A stretch of 64,000 nucleotides of DNA from Cyanophora paradoxa (Eukaryota > Glaucocystophyceae > Cyanophorales > Cyanophoraceae): contig QPMI01000686.1 of the NCBI GenBank assembly GCA_004431415.1, positions 1 through 64,000 on the forward strand, read 5' to 3'. This document shows, piece by piece, positions 45,954 through 57,000 of this stretch. Each line of letters starts with the position of its first letter. Positions within the stretch are counted from its first letter, which is position 1. The notes below the pieces were generated by a model. That model saw only the letters and a list, made by a program, of their open reading frames with translations, did no database searches and was not told the origin of the DNA. The position numbers and the translations under genes were made by a program.

Positions 45954-46232
45954 CTAGTCAAGCGAATCAAAAGCCGCCGCCGCGGGAAACCATACGCACG
46001 GCTGGCCGCCGTTGTAGGAGGCGCCGGTGGAGCGTTTCTTCTTTGGCTTCGGTGCGGGCATATCGTCGCTGTCGTCTTCACCCCGGGAGTTGTCGAGGTC
46101 CTTCTTCAGCTCCTCCACGAAGGGATTCGGCTTGCGCGGCCTGGTGGAGTACCTCCTGCCACCAGGCGAGACCAGCTCGTTCCCGGAAGATGCGAATTCG
46201 CCGCTCGGCGCGCTATCTTCGCTGCCTGCCAT
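45954..46232 (-). CDS. small basic/acidic single-exon protein, unknown
   Basis: A 92-residue frame from ATG 46232 to TAG 45954-45956, without introns. It has a Ser/Gly/Glu N-terminus, RRYSTRPRKPNPFVEELKKD in the middle, an acidic patch (RGEDDSDD), a basic PKPKKKRS motif that would serve as a nuclear localisation signal, and a short C-terminal GGQPCVWFPAAAAF. No family recognised. Natural composition and frame length in a GC-moderate region support it. It lies 38 bp upstream of acireductone synthase on the same strand. Confidence 0.55.
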   Translation of the reverse strand: MAGSEDSAPSGEFASSGNELVSPGGRRYSTRPRKPNPFVEELKKDLDNSRGEDDSDDMPAPKPKKKRSTGASYNGGQPCVWFPAAAAFDSLD

Positions 46233-46936
46233 CCTCGCTCAGAAAGTTCGTGACCAGCTTGGGGACTCTCCCAGCGAATCAGCGATCTTTCGCCGCCCCG
46301 CCTGACTAGCCGCTAACGCGCTAACGCTCGACGATGCGGTTTTCGCGGACAGCAAGAGATCTGACGGGTACGGAGCGCGCTATGCAGGCAACTGTACCCC
46401 GCTAGCCAGGAGATCAAATTCCGCTAACGATAGATAGCTCGACATCGCCGGCGCATATGCATTCACAGCTATGAAGATATTTTGTTATCGCCCATGCATG
46501 CGCACACTCGCAGGCATCGATACCATCGAACTCTGGCCAGGGCGCTCGAGCTCGCGCCCCCAAACTCGCCATGGCCATGGCCAAACCGTTACTAAGTTAA
46601 CTAGTTCTCGCCGCGCCGCGCGAGTACATGCCGCCGCGCCAGCGAGTAGTACAGCGCGCGAGTACTCGCGCCAGCGAGCTTCCGAGTTCGCGTACGTATA
46701 CGTCTTCGAAGTTGGACGTCGACTGCCGGCGCCGCGCATTGCAGCAGTGCGCCATATGCATGCGGCTGCCACGTCTCCCAGCATCGATATCCGATGATCA
46801 CGCTCGACATCTTTGCTTCACCGAGTCCTTCCCTGCCCGTCAGGGAAGGCGCGGTTTCAAATTGGGCAGACCAAGGCGAGGCCGACGGGGCCCCATGCAT
46901 TTCGAACGCATCGCGGAGCCGCAGGGGTCGGCTAGG
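46233..46936. other. intergenic region, lower GC
   Basis: No gene seen. Contains palindromes such as GCCATGGCCATGGCC near 46569 and many CATGC/GCATG hexamers. Confidence 0.4.
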
Positions 46937-49076
46937 CTACGCGGCGTCGCACGAAGGGCCCGGGGCGGCGGCGTCGGGGCCCGGGCCGGGCACCCAGCCG
47001 CCGCGGTCGATCTGGTCGACGGCGTGGAGGACCCAGCGGCCGGGGCGGCGCGAGGGGATGCAGACGCCGCGCACGAAGTCGCCCGACTTGAGGCCGTTCT
47101 GCTCCATGGTGTGCGGCTCGATGCAGATGTCGTTCGGCGTCTTCTTGAACCCGTAGCAGTCCATCACCACGAAGCCCTGGCCCTTGTTCGACGTCGAGAC
47201 GAGCCCGCACACCTGCGCGCCGCGGGGCTCGGCGAAGCAGCCCGGGGCGGGGCGGGGCCGGGCGGGGCGCACGTCGAAGCCGTTGGGGAAGCGATCCGAG
47301 TGCTGCCGCGGGACGTGGAAGCCGGGGAGCGGCGGTACGGGCCGCCCGTTGACCGTCAGCGGCTGCACGAGGGCCGCGCCCGCGCCGTCCGCCGACTGGA
47401 TGGCGTGCCCGCTGACCTGCGCGCGCCCCGCGACGCCCGCCTCGAACGGCGGCCCGGCCGCGCCGCGCCCCGGCCGGCGGACCTGGTCGCCGCGCTGGAG
47501 GCTGTACCGCGAGAGCAGCGCGCAGCCGATGAACTGCGCGCCCCGGCCGGCGGTCGGCGGGCGGGGGCCGGGCGATCAGCGGGGCGCGCGGGCGGCGCAC
47601 GATGTCCTTGGAGGAGGAGCCGTGCTCGCGCAGGAAGCCGAACTTGGGCCCCGCGTCGATCTTCCCCGTGCACGAGAACCTGCGCCGGCCCCGCCCCGCC
47701 GCGTCGGCCGGGGCCGCTGGGCAGGAGAGGGCCGGTGGGGCAGGGCAGGGGCACGGCGCACCAGGAGCTCTGCACGTCCAAGTTGCCGTCCCCGCCGGGG
47801 CCCTGCTCCAGCATCTTCTCCTCTACCTCGCCCCGCGGCGCCCCGCTCCGGCCGCCCCCGCCGCTGCCTCCGACATCCCCGGCCTCGGCCTCGTCCGAGG
47901 GGCCCGGTCCACCGTACCGCCGCCGCTCGCCGCCGCCGTAGCCGCCCTCCCTGTACCCCCGCTGCTGCCGCTGCTGCTGCTGCTGATTCTGCTCGCCGCG
48001 CCCCGCCCCGCCGTGCCAGTGCCCGTTCTCGTGCCGCCAGCCTTGCCGCTCGCCCCAGTCGCCGCCGCCGCCGCTGTGCTCCGGGGGCCGCCCGCCGCCC
48101 TCGCGCTCCGCGTCGCCGGCCTCCTGCGGACCGCCGCCGCCGCCCGAGCCGCCGGGGCCGCCGGGCTCGTGCTGGCGGGGCGGCGGGAGGGTGATGCCCT
48201 CGACGGGGGCGCCGTTGACCGCGAGCAGCTCGACGAGGGCGCGCCCGTGGCCTGGCGGCCGCTCCGGCCTCAGCTCCGCCATCCCTTCCACCTCGTCCCC
48301 GTCGTGCAGCTCCCCCCTGCGCCGCTCGGTCACGCCCCGACAAGCCCCGCCCCGCCCCGCCCCGCCCGCCGCCGAGGGAGGGGGCGCGCGCACCGCTCGA
48401 TGATCGAGGGGTGCACCCAGACGTCGTGCTCGCTCCACTGGTACCCCGTCTCGGAGAAGCGGATGAAGCCGGGGCCGCGCTCCCGCCGGTGCATGAAGAG
48501 CCGCCCCGCCACCCGCGTCGCGCCCCCGCGGCCCTTCCAGTCGCCCCCGTACGAGGCCGCCGCCGCCGCCGAGGAGGAGGAGGAGGACGGCGCGGGGTCC
48601 GGCGGCGGGTGGAAGTCCGCCCCCTCGCGCTCCCGCGGCGGGCCGCGCCGCTCGTAGGGCGGCGGGCCCGCGGCGGCGCCGGACCCTCCCGCTCCGGGAA
48701 GTTGCCGCGCTCCCGCGGCGGGCCGCGAGGCGGGCCGCGGGGCGGGCCGTGCCCGCCGGGCGAGCGGGGCCGCTTGCGGGACTCGTACCCATCCGGTCCG
48801 CCGTGCGGCTCGCCGTACCGCCGTTCAGGGGGGGAGGAGTAGTCGGGTGGAGTGTGGATGGGGAGGGGCGGGTGGATCGAGTGGGGGGCGGGGGCGGGGT
48901 GGGGGGTGTGGGGGTGGCCCGGTTCGGGGGGGTACGGGCCGCCGTCCACCGGCATGTAGGGCGCATATGGAAGAGTCGTAGGTGGTAGTTGAGAGTAGTC
49001 GACGCCCTCGTAGCCGGGAGCGCTGCTGGGGTGCGCCCGGTAATCCGCGGCGAGTTCCTGTCTGGGCGTCGGGGAC
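46937..49076 (-). CDS. cold-shock-domain RNA-binding protein, Gly/Arg/Gln-rich
   Basis: Ends at TAG 46937-46939. The 5' end is uncertain (exon beginning near 49076, PRQELAADYRAHPSSAPGYE; the ATG may lie upstream of an intron). N-terminal half: Pro/Tyr-rich then RSPGGHGPPRGPPRGPPRER. RLFMHRRERGPGFIRFSETG with YQWSEHDVWVHPSIIER looks like a first cold-shock-like fold. A Gly/Gln/Arg-rich linker follows (Q-runs near 47985, GYREGGYGGGERRRYGG). FSCTGKIDAGPKFGFL starts a second cold-shock-like domain, and CGLVSTSNKGQGFVVMDCYG with NDICIEPHTMEQNGLKSGD a third. The GxGF(V/I) turns followed by V/I-H residues and the RGG-type linker suggest single-stranded nucleic acid binding (inference). Domain count is approximate because several introns interrupt it. 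Confidence 0.65.
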
Positions 49077-49470
49077 CGAGCGGAATGATTTTGACCGATT
49101 AGAGAAAAGGAGAGATATAGGTATCCAAAATCCAAGAAAAGAATTCCAAAACAGCGGAGGACGTCATTGAGTTCCAGGGCCGAGAATGAGCGGGCATAAG
49201 AGGCTTCCCGCGATCCAAACAATATATGGTCCAGGTAAAAAGAAAGTTCCAAAATAGCCGATGTATAAGGGATTCCAGATGGATAGCGCAAGGTAACGCG
49301 CGACGCATTCAGACGACGAGACGAGCGACCGGCGTACCTCCCGAACGATAACGCATAGGAGATCACAAACTGGGTAATCGCGTAGGAAGGGCGCCAAATT
49401 CAAGGCGCAATCCCAAGTAAAGAGGAAGAGACGAGCTCGATCTTCGCTGTACTTAACGTAGCCGACCTGC
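49077..49470. other. AT-richer spacer, possible 5' intron/UTR of the cold-shock gene
   Basis: Minus-strand frames stay open here but with a composition unlike the neighbours. It may hold the first intron or 5' UTR of the cold-shock-domain gene. Nothing else seen. Confidence 0.35.
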
Positions 49471-50002
49471 TCAGAGGCGCTGTGGACTCAGATCCGTGCT
49501 GGCGAGAGGCGTGCTGGCGGCCAAGCGCACTCGGTCCCGCCTGCTGAGCTGTTCCGCGTAATCCTTCAGAGATGGCTCCTCGGCCCCGGGCGCCGAGCGG
49601 ATCCCGAGGCTGCAGATCCACTCGCACCGCTCGCACCAGCTCACGGCTCCGCTGGTTTCCGTGCGCTGCGACACCTCGAGATCATCCCGCCTGTCGCAAA
49701 GATTAGACCGCAGACGTGTGAAAGCGGCCGCCCGTCAGTCCCCTTCACTCACATCTTGTCCCACAGCTTGCCGCTTACGACGAGCGCCTCCGCTTGGTAT
49801 CGCCTCTTGACGCGACCCGTATCCTCATCTGCACGTTTCGACCGCGCGTGAGCCCCGTGCGGCCGGCACCGCAGGACCTTCGCGCGGCAATCGCGCCGAG
49901 GCCCGCGCAGCTTCCCGGTGAGGCGGATCCGTAATCAGGCGCACCTATGCTGATGATTCTGCCGTTCCAGTTTCGCGGGGGCGGCTCCGCCCGCACGTCC
50001 AT
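49471..50002 (-). CDS. small Cys-containing protein, unknown
   Basis: Proposed start ATG 50002 (MDVRAEPPPRNWNGRIISIG). After an unresolved intron, ADEDTGRVKRRYQAEALVVS and GKLWDKM lead through a GTGAGTG...CAG intron (about 49756 down to 49696) into MRDDLEVSQRTETSGAVSWC and ERCEWICSLGIRSAPGAEE, then PSLKDYAEQLSRRDRVRL and TGA at 49471-49473. The phase across that intron is exact (AT|G). The CxxCxxxC pattern hints at metal binding. No family recognised. Confidence 0.45.
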
Positions 50003-50069
50003 CGCTGTGCTTTGACTCGCACTGTACCCCACCGGCGGCAGCACTTTTTCGCCGGCGCCGGCCAGCTTG

Positions 50070-50593
50070 ATGGCTCACCAGATGCAGTCGCCGCTGGCCC
50101 AGTGCACGTGGGAAGGCCGACTGAGTTTCTTCGGCGACGAGCCCGACGACTGGCAGATGAGCGTGCCAGCCCGCGCTTGGGGATGGCCTGGCGACGGCTG
50201 CAGCCCAGCCGTCGCCGACGAGATGCGGCGCGTGGGCAAGCTGCCGCTGTGCGCGCTTTCTCCGTCGCCCGCTCGGCGCGGCCGTCGCGGCTGACCGCTG
50301 GCACTGTTGTTCGCAGGCTCCCCGATCTGCGCTTCGAGGACTACGTGGAAATGTCAGAGTTCTTTGATCTCGCGGAGAAGCTGGAGACCGCTTTCTGGTT
50401 CAGCGTACAGTCCGCCGACGAGCGCTTCAAAAATGCCTTGCAGTTCTGGGACGACGCTGGGCGCGTCCCGCAAACTGACCTCGCTGCGCTGCCCGTCGCT
50501 GTCTTCGTCGTCAAATCCGAGCGCGCACGTCAGCGCTTCCAGAAGCTTCAACTCGTGCGTGGCCGGGCGGACGTCCGCAGGGAAGCGCACTGA
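50070..50593 (+). CDS. small two-exon protein, unknown
   Basis: ATG 50070 starts MAHQMQSPLAQCTWEGRLSF. An intron with GTGCGC donor (about 50249) and GTTCGCAG acceptor (50318) gives an in-frame join to LPDLRFEDYVEMSEFFDLAE with KLETAFWFSVQSADERFKNA, then LQFWDDAGRVPQTDLAALPV and a stop at 50591-50593. About 150 residues, acidic and helical, no family recognised. Head-to-head with the gene on the left, 67 bp between ATGs. Confidence 0.45.
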
Positions 50594-50828
50594 TGCGAGC
50601 CTCACGCGGCGCGTTGCAGCTATGCGACGCCCCGGACGCGGTCGGCCTCGCGCTCTACACGATGCGGGACCTCTCCTCGCAGCAGAAGAAGTCGTAGCTC
50701 CCCGGCCTCGGCGCGCGCGGCTGCGGCGAAGAAAATAGCAGCGCCCCCGCTAACACCCGTGTGGCTGCCGCTGGCTAGGGTGCGCAAGCCACTGCAACGC
50801 TTTTTTCGATTCGCTTGATTGGACGGCA

Positions 50829-51255
50829 GACCCGGCGGGGGCGCTGGAGGACCCAACTGTGTTCGAGGCGGCGATAGTCCGCATCGAGTGGGAGATACAA
50901 CACAACAAGAAGACCGTCGGTCTCAAGAGGTGCAAGAGGTGCCTCGCCGCCCGCCCCCGCCCCCGCCCCCGCCCCCGCCCCCGCCGCGTTTATTCAGCAG
51001 CCGTGGGGGCGCGCAGCCTGCAGGGCAAGATCTGGCAGGAGGGGTACAGCTCGGGGGCGATCAAGGAGGAGGTCTACGAGGACGTGCCGCAGGTCCGCCG
51101 CGCGCCGCGCGCCGGGGGCCGGCGCGGGGGGCCGAGCGGGGCGGGGCGGGGCGGGGCAGGCGATCGGGCGGTGGGTGGAGAAGCAGGTGTCGGTGTACAT
51201 CTACTCGTCGGGGAGCGTCCACGTCCAGCAGCTGCTCTTCGGGCACAGCACGGCG
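50829..51255 (+). pseudogene. truncated inverted copy of the acireductone synthase gene
   Basis: Plus-strand copy of the middle of the gene at 44392-45915 (which is on the minus strand). It starts at CCCGGCGGGGGCGCTGGAGG and keeps peptides FEAAIVRIEWEIQHNKKTVG, LQGKIWQEGYSSGAIKEEVY and VEKQVSVYIYSSGSVHVQQL. Introns between them are retained, one with an expanded CCCCCG run near 50955-50985. Similarity stops abruptly at 51255 after GGGCACAGCACGGCGG. The catalytic start (DIEGTT) and the C-terminal half are missing. Two amino-acid differences in the shared parts (G to E, A to V) indicate a recent segmental duplication. Confidence 0.85.
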
Positions 51256-51468
51256 GATACATGAGAACCCCCGCCGCCGAGCCCGAGCCCGAGCTTCCTG
51301 TTGCGTTCGTTGCATGCGCACTGCCACAAGTGATGCTTGCCGCAACTGTACATGTCGTATTCAATAGGACATATCTTAATAGAGCAGCGGGCTCGAGTGC
51401 GCTTCTGCATCGCGGGATCGGGCCTCTGGGGGGCTTCGAATTCTCGGGCGGTGCCCCTCCACATCTTT

Positions 51469-53962
51469 TCATCGGGCTTTGGCTTCCTCTACATCGCGAT
51501 GCGCTGCCGGGCTGCCCGCGGCGGTCGCCTCTTCAGTGCCCGCGGTGCCCGCCTCGGCCGCCGCGGCCGCCGCGCCCCTGCCGCCGCCGCCGCGGGGGTA
51601 GCCCTCGGGGGGCGGGCGCCAGCCCTCCTGCTGGGCCTGCTCCTGCTGCCACGAGAGCTGCTGCGACCTGCGCGCCGCTTGGAGGGGCGCAGGGGGCGCA
51701 GGGGAGAGCGAGTGTACCCGCTCTTGGAGTACTCCTCGGCCGCCCACGTCGGCTCGGGCTCGGCGCGCCCGCCGGGGCCGCCCCGCCCCGCCCGCCTCGC
51801 CCGCCGCGCCCGCCGCGGTGCCCGCGCTGGCCGCCCTGGTGGCCCCTCCGCCGTAGTGCTGCTGCTGCTGCTGCTGCTGCCCGGGGGCTTGGCCCGCATC
51901 GGGGGCCGCCCCCGCCCCCACCGCCGCCGCGCCGCCGCCCTGCCCCGCGTAGTAGTTCGTCCCGGGGACCGGCGCGTGCCCGTACGCGCCGGGGTACGCC
52001 TGGTGGTGGTAGCCGTAGTGCGGGTACACGTATCCCGGCGCCATGGGGTACGGGTAGCCCTGGCCGTACGGGCCGACCGGGGGGTACCCCATCGGCATCG
52101 CGTAGGGCGCCGCCGGGTACGGCATCGCGGCGGCCGGGTGGACCGGGTACGGCGCGACGGGTGCGGTCGGGGCGGCGCCGCCGACGGCGGGCTGCGGGGG
52201 CGGGGGCGGGGCGGGCCAGCTGCCGGAGGCGGCGGCGGGCGCCGGGGCGGCGGGCTGCGCCGGCGGCGAGCGGGCGCCGTGCTGCGGTGCCGTCAGCGAG
52301 GGGGCGGGGCGGGGGTGAAGGGGGGCCGGGGGCGCGCCTGGGGCTTCTTGCCCTTGTCCTTGCCCTGCTCGTGGGGCGGGGGCGGGGCGGCGGAGCGGGG
52401 AACGGGGGGCAGGCTCTGCCCCTGCGCCTGCGCCTGCGCGTTGATCTTGTTCCATAGCGCCACCACGTCGATGCCGCCGCCCTCGCCCGCAGGCGCCAGC
52501 CCCGCCCCGCTCTCCGCCCCCGACGCCGCCGTCTGCGGGCGCTGCAGGATGGCCTTCGGCTGCGCCTGCGGCTGCGGCTGCGGCTGCGGCTGCGGGTGCG
52601 CGTGCTGGCCCTGCTGGGCGAGCTGGGGCGAGGTCCAGGCGCGGTGCACGGGGGCGCTCTGCACGCGCTGCGGCGCCCCGCCCGGCGCCGGGAGGAGGCC
52701 CCCCGCCGAGGCCGGGTGCGGGTGCGCCTGCGGGCGCTGGAGGATGGCCTGCGGCTGCGCGCGCTGCCCGTGGTGGAACGGCTGCCCCTGGCCCTGGCCC
52801 TGGCCCTGCCCCTGGCCCTGGCCCTTGCCCTGCGAAGACGCCTGCGAAGCGTCCTCGTAAGCCGGAGAGCGTCGAGGGAGGGGCGCAGGAGCTCGCGAGG
52901 GGGCGGGCCTGGGCGGAGAGGCGGGGGCGGGAGAGGTTGAGGAGCCAGGCGGAGTGGACGCGCTTGCCGCGCATCTCGGAGCAGCGCCCGTCGAGGTTCG
53001 TGCCCCCGAGGAACGGCTCGTCGAAGAGCACCTCCGCCTGCCCCGCCCGCGTCGGAGGCGGAGAAGGGCGGGGGGGAGAAGGGCGGGAAGGGGGTGGGGG
53101 CACCTGGGCGTTGGCGAGGAGGCCGACGACCGTACCCCTGGCGCCGAAGGGCACCTGCCCCCCCGAGCGCAGGTTCAGGACCCGGTCCCCGAGCTGGAAC
53201 TGGCCCGTCTGGGGGGTACAGGTCAGAGAAATCAAAGGGGGGGGGGGAGGAGACGGCGGGGGTTACCTGGGAGGGGATGACGGGCGCGATGCGGGGGTCC
53301 GCCTCCTCAATGGGGCGGTACACCTCCTCGGGCTTTACCCCCTTCAGCACCACCTCCTGCGGCGAAACGTGAGAACGGAACGAAACGGATACGATGCGAG
53401 AAAGGGCCCCGCGGGGACTCGAACCTTGAACGTGGCCTGCTTGAGGATGTCCGTGTACTTGGCCGCCGCCGCCTCCACCTCCTCCAGGGCCTTCGGGGGT
53501 ACGAGAATGAGGCGGGGGCGAAGCGCTTGCGGGGGGGTACGGCGGCACCTCCTTCATGAGGGCGGAGGACTCGCAGGGGGTGAGCTGCGCCCCGTGCGTC
53601 GGGAGGGTCGCCATCCACAGCTTGAGCTCCCTGCGCCGCCCCGCCGCGTGAGCCGAGCAAGCAGCAGCAGCGGGGCCGGGGCCTGGGCGAGGGAGGGGGG
53701 GGCACTTGGCGGCGAGCTTGGGGTCGGGGGCGTCGGGGAAGACGAGGTTGGCGGGGAAGCCGCCCTCGTCCTCGTCCCGCGCCTGCGCCCCGCCACGGCC
53801 CCCCCGCTCGCTCGGGCGCGCCGGGGGGGCTAGGGGGCGGGGCGCACGTTGTTGAGGGTGTTGAAGAGGCCGGGGGCGTGCTTCATGTACGCCCGCACCA
53901 CGTTCAGCGCCTCCTCGCTGGGCGCGCCGGGGGCGGGTGAGGGGCCGGGGGGCGAGGGCTAG

Positions 53963-54001
<39 letters not shown>

Positions 54002-57000
54002 CTGTACTCCCAGCCCGGGCGCCCCGGGCCCCCGTTGCCGTCCCCCTCGTCCGGCTTGCGCCGCGAGTAGCCCTGCGGGGCGGCGGGGGCGGCGCGTCAG
54101 CGTTGGGGAGAGGCGAGTCCGGCGGGCGAGTGGGGCGAACGTTCAGCTGGAGGCCCTTGGACTGGTACTTGATGCCCAGCCCGAAGTCCCACTTCTCGCC
54201 CCCGACGTTCACCATCACCGTCCCCGTGATCTGCGCGAGAGGACGTAGCGGAGTCACGCCGGCGGGCCGGTGTGGAAGGCGGGAGGCGGGCGGGCGGGGG
54301 GCGCACGCGGCCGAGGGCGCTGGTGGTGATGCCGAGCTTGCGCGAGGCCTCGTACGACCCGAAGAAGCTGCCCGGGGGCGCGGGCGCGGGGTCGGCCCGG
54401 GAGCGAGGACGGGGAGGGGGGAGGGCGAGGGCGCGCACCGGCGGTTGGACTGGAGGGCGATGCGCTGGCCGAAGTTCGGCTCCGGGGGCCCCTTCTGCAC
54501 CGTCACCACCAGCCGCTGCCCCGCCCCCGCCCGGTCACCGAGGCGAGGGGAGGGGCCGCGGCGGGCGGGCGGGCGGGCCTGCTGGTCGAGCGGCGCGCCG
54601 GCGTTCTCGTGGCCCGAGACGAGCGCCTTGCACCCGTACATCATCTGCCCGGGCGGCTCGAGCCGGCGGCGCGAGGGAGCGGAGCCGGCCGGGCGAGCGC
54701 GGACGGACCGGGGCGACGCCGACGTAGATGACGGTCGTGCCGACAGGCAGCGCCTCCGCCAGCGACTGCCACGCCCGTCAGCCGGCCCCGGGCGAGGGGA
54801 GGGGTGGGGCGGGGCGGGGCGGGATGAGCGGGGAGGGGCGGGCCGTGGGGGCGGGGCGCTCGGCGAGGGCCTCCTGCGTGTCGCTCCCGGGGGCCCCCCG
54901 CCGCGCCTCGTACACCGCCGTCTGCCGCGCCCGCTCAGCCCCAGGACCCGGGAGGGGGGGAAGGGGGCGGGGGGAGGGGCGGACGTCGGTGGGGGGCACG
55001 GCGACGAGGGCGGGGAAGGCGGTCTCCTCCGCCGCGTACCGCCGCCGCTGCTCCCCCGTCGACTTCCTGCCCCGCCCGCCCCTCAGCCCCGCCGCCCCCG
55101 CTCCGCCTCCAGCGCGGGGGCGGACCGCTCGACGCCCTCGAAGACGCGGACGGTGAGGAGCACCTCCGCCGTGCTCACGTCCAGGCCCTGCCCCGCCCCG
55201 GCCCTCAGGCGGGAGGCGAGGGGCGGGCCGGGGCGGGCCGGGGGGCGGACCTGCTTGGACATGTAGGTGCCGGCGAGCATGCCCATCGTGCGCGCGAAGT
55301 GCTGCCCCCCCATGTTCCCCTGCGCCGCGGCCCCCGTCAGCCCCCTCGCCCCTCCCCCTCCCCCCCGCCCCTCCCTTCCGGGCGGGCCTGGGGCAGGACG
55401 CGGCCGTCGCTGCGGACGGAGCAGGTGGCGTCGGCGACGCCCACCACCAGCGCGTCCCGCAGGTACGGCCACCTGCGCCCCGCCGGTCAGAGGAGGGGAG
55501 GGGCGCCGCCGCGTGCGCCGCCCCCGGACCCGACGAGGCAGGGCTTGTTGAGGCAGGCGTCGGCCCAGGCGCGGGCGGTGGCCCACTGGGCGTGCTCGGG
55601 CTTCTTCTCGCGGAGGCCGACGTGGATCACCACGCTCTCCTTCCGCGAGTTCCCTGCCCGCCCCCCCCGCATCGGCGCCGAGGAGGAGGAGGGCGGGAGG
55701 GGTCGGCGGACCCATGCCGAAGACGTTGATGCCGGCGACCTTGCGCTCGGCGTGCATGGGGAGGGTCTTGAGGGTCGGGAAGCCGGCCGGGCAGTGCATC
55801 CCCGAGCGCGCCCCCGGCAGCCGCACCGGCACGAACCCGTGCGCCGCCTGCCCCGCCCCGCGCGCCTCAGCTCCGCGCAGGCCTGGGCCGGGCGCCCGCC
55901 GGCTACGGGCGGCGCACCTGGGGCACGGGCCGGGCCTCGACGAGGCAGCGGGAGGCCTCGAGGTCGGGGATCACGCCGGGCAGCGTCGAGGCCGCCGGCG
56001 CCGCCTCCGCCGACTCCTGCGCACGCGCACGCCCGCCCTCTTGAGGAGGCGCCCTCGAGCAAGCCGGGGGCGCAGCGGGGAGCGCACGGCCCAGCGGAAG
56101 TGGATGGCCACGCCGAAGGCGTTGCGCCGACGCTCGCCCTCGGAGAGGCTCGCCTCCACCTCCGCCTCCTCCGTTGCCGCCACCAGCCGCTGCACACGCA
56201 CACACGGGACGTCGGCCGCCGCCGCCGGAGGGGCCCCGGGCGCCCCCCTCGGACCTGGGCGTCGATGAAGGGGATGAGGACGACGCCCTCCCACTCGTTC
56301 CGCGTCCCCTCCCTGCGCCCCGCAGCGGGGGCCCGTGAGCCAGGGGGAACCGCAGAGCGGGAGCTCATATATATTGGAGTCGGGCGGGGCGGACCGGTCG
56401 ATCTTGAAGTCCTCGGGGTAGTACTCGCGGAGGGGCGAGGCGGACTCGAGCATGAGGGCGCGGTAGACGGGCGGGAGCGCGTGCGCCGAGGCCGTCGGCA
56501 GGACGCCCAGCAGCTGCTGGAAGGGCCGGAACGGCGTCCCCATCTCCAGCCGCACCTGCGCGCCACTGCTCTCAGAGGAGGGCGGCCGGCGTCTTTGAGA
56601 GGAACGGGGGGCGGGGGCGGGCCTCCTTCTGGAGCTCGACGAGGCCGCTCATGTCCGAGGCGAAGGGGGCGTAGTGGTACGGGTAGAACCAGCCCCACGA
56701 CTGCACCCTGCGCCCCCGCGTTCAGCTCGCCGGAATCCCCCGGTCGGGCCTACCCTAGCCTAGGGGGAGAGGGGAGGAGGGGGCGTGCGGGCGGACCCCA
56801 TGTTGTAGTACTTGAGGACCCAGTTGAGGGCCTCGAGGTAGGAGAGGCGCATCTGGTGGAGCTGCTCCTCGAAGGTCCTGCCCCCCTTGCCCTCCCGCAT
56901 CTCCACCTTCTCCGCGTAGTACCGCACCTTCGCCTGCCCGTGGTCCTGCACGCACCGCCGGCCCGCCTCGGCGGGGGCCGGAGGGAGCGCGGGGGCGGGG

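Noticed and set aside
51533-54001. 822-codon minus-strand frame overlapping the XRN1 tail
   Set aside because: Arg/Pro/Ala-rich shadow frame that runs through introns and exons of XRN1; the SH3-like and Gln-rich exons read in other frames.
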